A stretch of 64,000 nucleotides of DNA, taken from assembly GCF_016765775.1 (NCBI RefSeq), contig NZ_JAESVN010000003.1:62001-126000 (forward strand), in the 5' to 3' direction. Source of the DNA: Szabonella alba. GTDB lineage: Bacteria; Pseudomonadota; Alphaproteobacteria; Rhodobacterales; Rhodobacteraceae. Positions within the stretch are counted from its first letter, which is position 1. The number at the start of each line of letters is the position of its first letter. Positions 63,258-64,000 of the stretch are shown one piece after another. A model generated the notes under the pieces. It ran no database searches and was not told the DNA's origin. It saw nothing but the letters and a program-made list of their open reading frames with translations. Position numbers and translations under genes: made by a program.

Positions 63258-64000
63258 ATGAACGAAGTTGCAGGACGCAGGGCAAGGGGCGGCGGCGGGT
63301 CTGCGCGGCGCGCGGAACGGTCGGCGGTCAGTTTCGACGTCGCGAAATACATCCAGCGCAATATCCCGAATTTCGAGATCCTGAACGAGGAAGCACTGCA
63401 GATCATCGAGTACAACGCGGAAACCGTGCTGGAGGAGATCGGCGTGAATTTCGTCGAGAACCCGGCGGCGCTGGACCGCTGGCGCGCGGCCGGGGCCGAT
63501 GTACGGGGCGAACGGGTGCATATTCCGCGCGGTCTGGCCCGCAAGCTTTGCGCGACAGCGCCCGGCAGCTTCACCCAGCATGCCCGCAACCCCGCGCGCA
63601 GCGTCGAGGTCGGCGGACGCAATCTGGTACTGGCCCCGGTTTATGGCCCCCCCTTCGTGCGCGACCGCACCGGCGGGCGGCGCTATGCGACCATGGCGGA
63701 TTTCGAGAATTTCGTGAAGCTGGGCTATATGTCGAAATGGCTGCACCATTCCGGCGGCACTGTTTGCGAGCCGACCGATATTCCGGTGAACAAGCGCCAT
63801 CTGGACATGCTGCGCGCGCATATGGTGCTGTCGGACAAGCCCTTCATGGGGTCGGTCACCGAACCCGTCCGCGCGGCGGATTCGGTCGAGATGGCCAAGA
63901 TCCTGTTCGGGGCCGATTTCGTCGACCAGAACACGGTGATGACCAGCCTGATCAACATCAACAGCCCGCTGACATTTGATTCCGTGATGATGGGCGCGCT
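63258..64000 (+). CDS. MttB-family corrinoid methyltransferase (partial)
   Basis: The first 247 codons of a trimethylamine/betaine methyltransferase family gene cut by the right edge. After an Arg/Gly-rich N terminus ([20 protein letters not shown]) the TIM-barrel sequence follows ([40 protein letters not shown] and [18 protein letters not shown]). The segment holding the pyrrolysine of true MttB is beyond the edge, so pyrrolysine-type and MtgB-type cannot be told apart. It probably moves a methyl group from a quaternary amine to a corrinoid protein. AGGAG lies before the ATG. Confidence 0.87.
   Translation, partial: MNEVAGRRARGGGGSARRAERSAVSFDVAKYIQRNIPNFEILNEEALQIIEYNAETVLEEIGVNFVENPAALDRWRAAGADVRGERVHIPRGLARKLCATAPGSFTQHARNPARSVEVGGRNLVLAPVYGPPFVRDRTGGRRYATMADFENFVKLGYMSKWLHHSGGTVCEPTDIPVNKRHLDMLRAHMVLSDKPFMGSVTEPVRAADSVEMAKILFGADFVDQNTVMTSLININSPLTFDSVMMGA

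Noticed and set aside
63044-63622. In-frame extension of guaA upstream of 63043
   Set aside because: The extension is low-complexity and overlaps the divergent MttB-family gene; GMP synthases start at the [15 protein letters not shown] segment.
63258-64000. Pyrrolysine (in-frame TAG) in the MttB-family gene
   Set aside because: No in-frame TAG in the visible 247 codons, and the expected position lies beyond the window edge, so the question is open.

Overview
The window looks like chromosomal DNA of an alphaproteobacterium of the family Rhodobacteraceae, Paracoccus-like. The reasons are the high-GC coding bias, the many TRAP transporters, the pair of IalB-family proteins, the Hint-domain protein, the MttB/MtrH/MetF-type corrinoid C1 genes and the ppx-rlmE gene pair. 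The genus is an inference. About 59 protein-coding genes are packed with little free space. I found no rRNA, tRNA, CRISPR array, complete insertion sequence or prophage.

Region by region. 0-5.2 kb: two ABC ATPases of a peptide importer (the second runs off the left edge) diverge from an ArgE-like deacetylase, a DadA-like oxidase and a HipO-like amidohydrolase, which suggests uptake and use of N-acyl amino acids or small peptides. 5.2-12.4 kb: gph, glmU, glmS, an AlkD-like repair protein, SapC, IalB and moaA. 12.6-14.2 kb: an unusual LysM protein and a lipoprotein. 14.3-18.6 kb: an RND efflux pump with its adaptor. 18.8-28.4 kb: a nine-gene uronate operon (uxaC, dctPQM, kdgF, kduI, kduD, uxuB, uxuA) with a divergent GntR regulator. 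28.4-31.3 kb: a second TRAP transporter. 31.6-36.3 kb: an unknown secreted protein, murD, a TetR gene, a small lipoprotein and hom. 36.4-39.5 kb: an alpha/beta hydrolase, MFS and enolase-superfamily operon.

39.8-41.9 kb is a low-GC accessory pocket with a Hint-domain protein, short repeats and a doubtful small ORF. 42-46.3 kb: a compact leftward run of ATPase, metA, hydrolase, ppk2 and tetR. 46.4-50.8 kb: fadL, a DMT transporter and three one-carbon genes. 51-53 kb: ppx-rlmE. 53-58.3 kb: an envelope block with a DUF882 protein, an L,D-transpeptidase, then lpxD-acp-KAS. 58.4-61.5 kb: a second IalB protein, an RNA-rich intergenic stretch, a HerA/DUF853 ATPase and an ABM protein. 61.5-64 kb: guaA, and the start of an MttB-family methyltransferase cut by the right edge.

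The most coherent functional unit is the uronate operon. It can take D-glucuronate (UxaC, UxuB, UxuA) and 4,5-unsaturated uronates (KdgF, KduI, KduD) to 2-keto-3-deoxygluconate. The most interesting hypothesis is that the private ACP and ketosynthase next to lpxD make the unusual 3-oxo-acyl group of Rhodobacter-type lipid A. Start codons were chosen by ribosome-binding site, overlap and family length, so several genes are shorter than the longest open frame.
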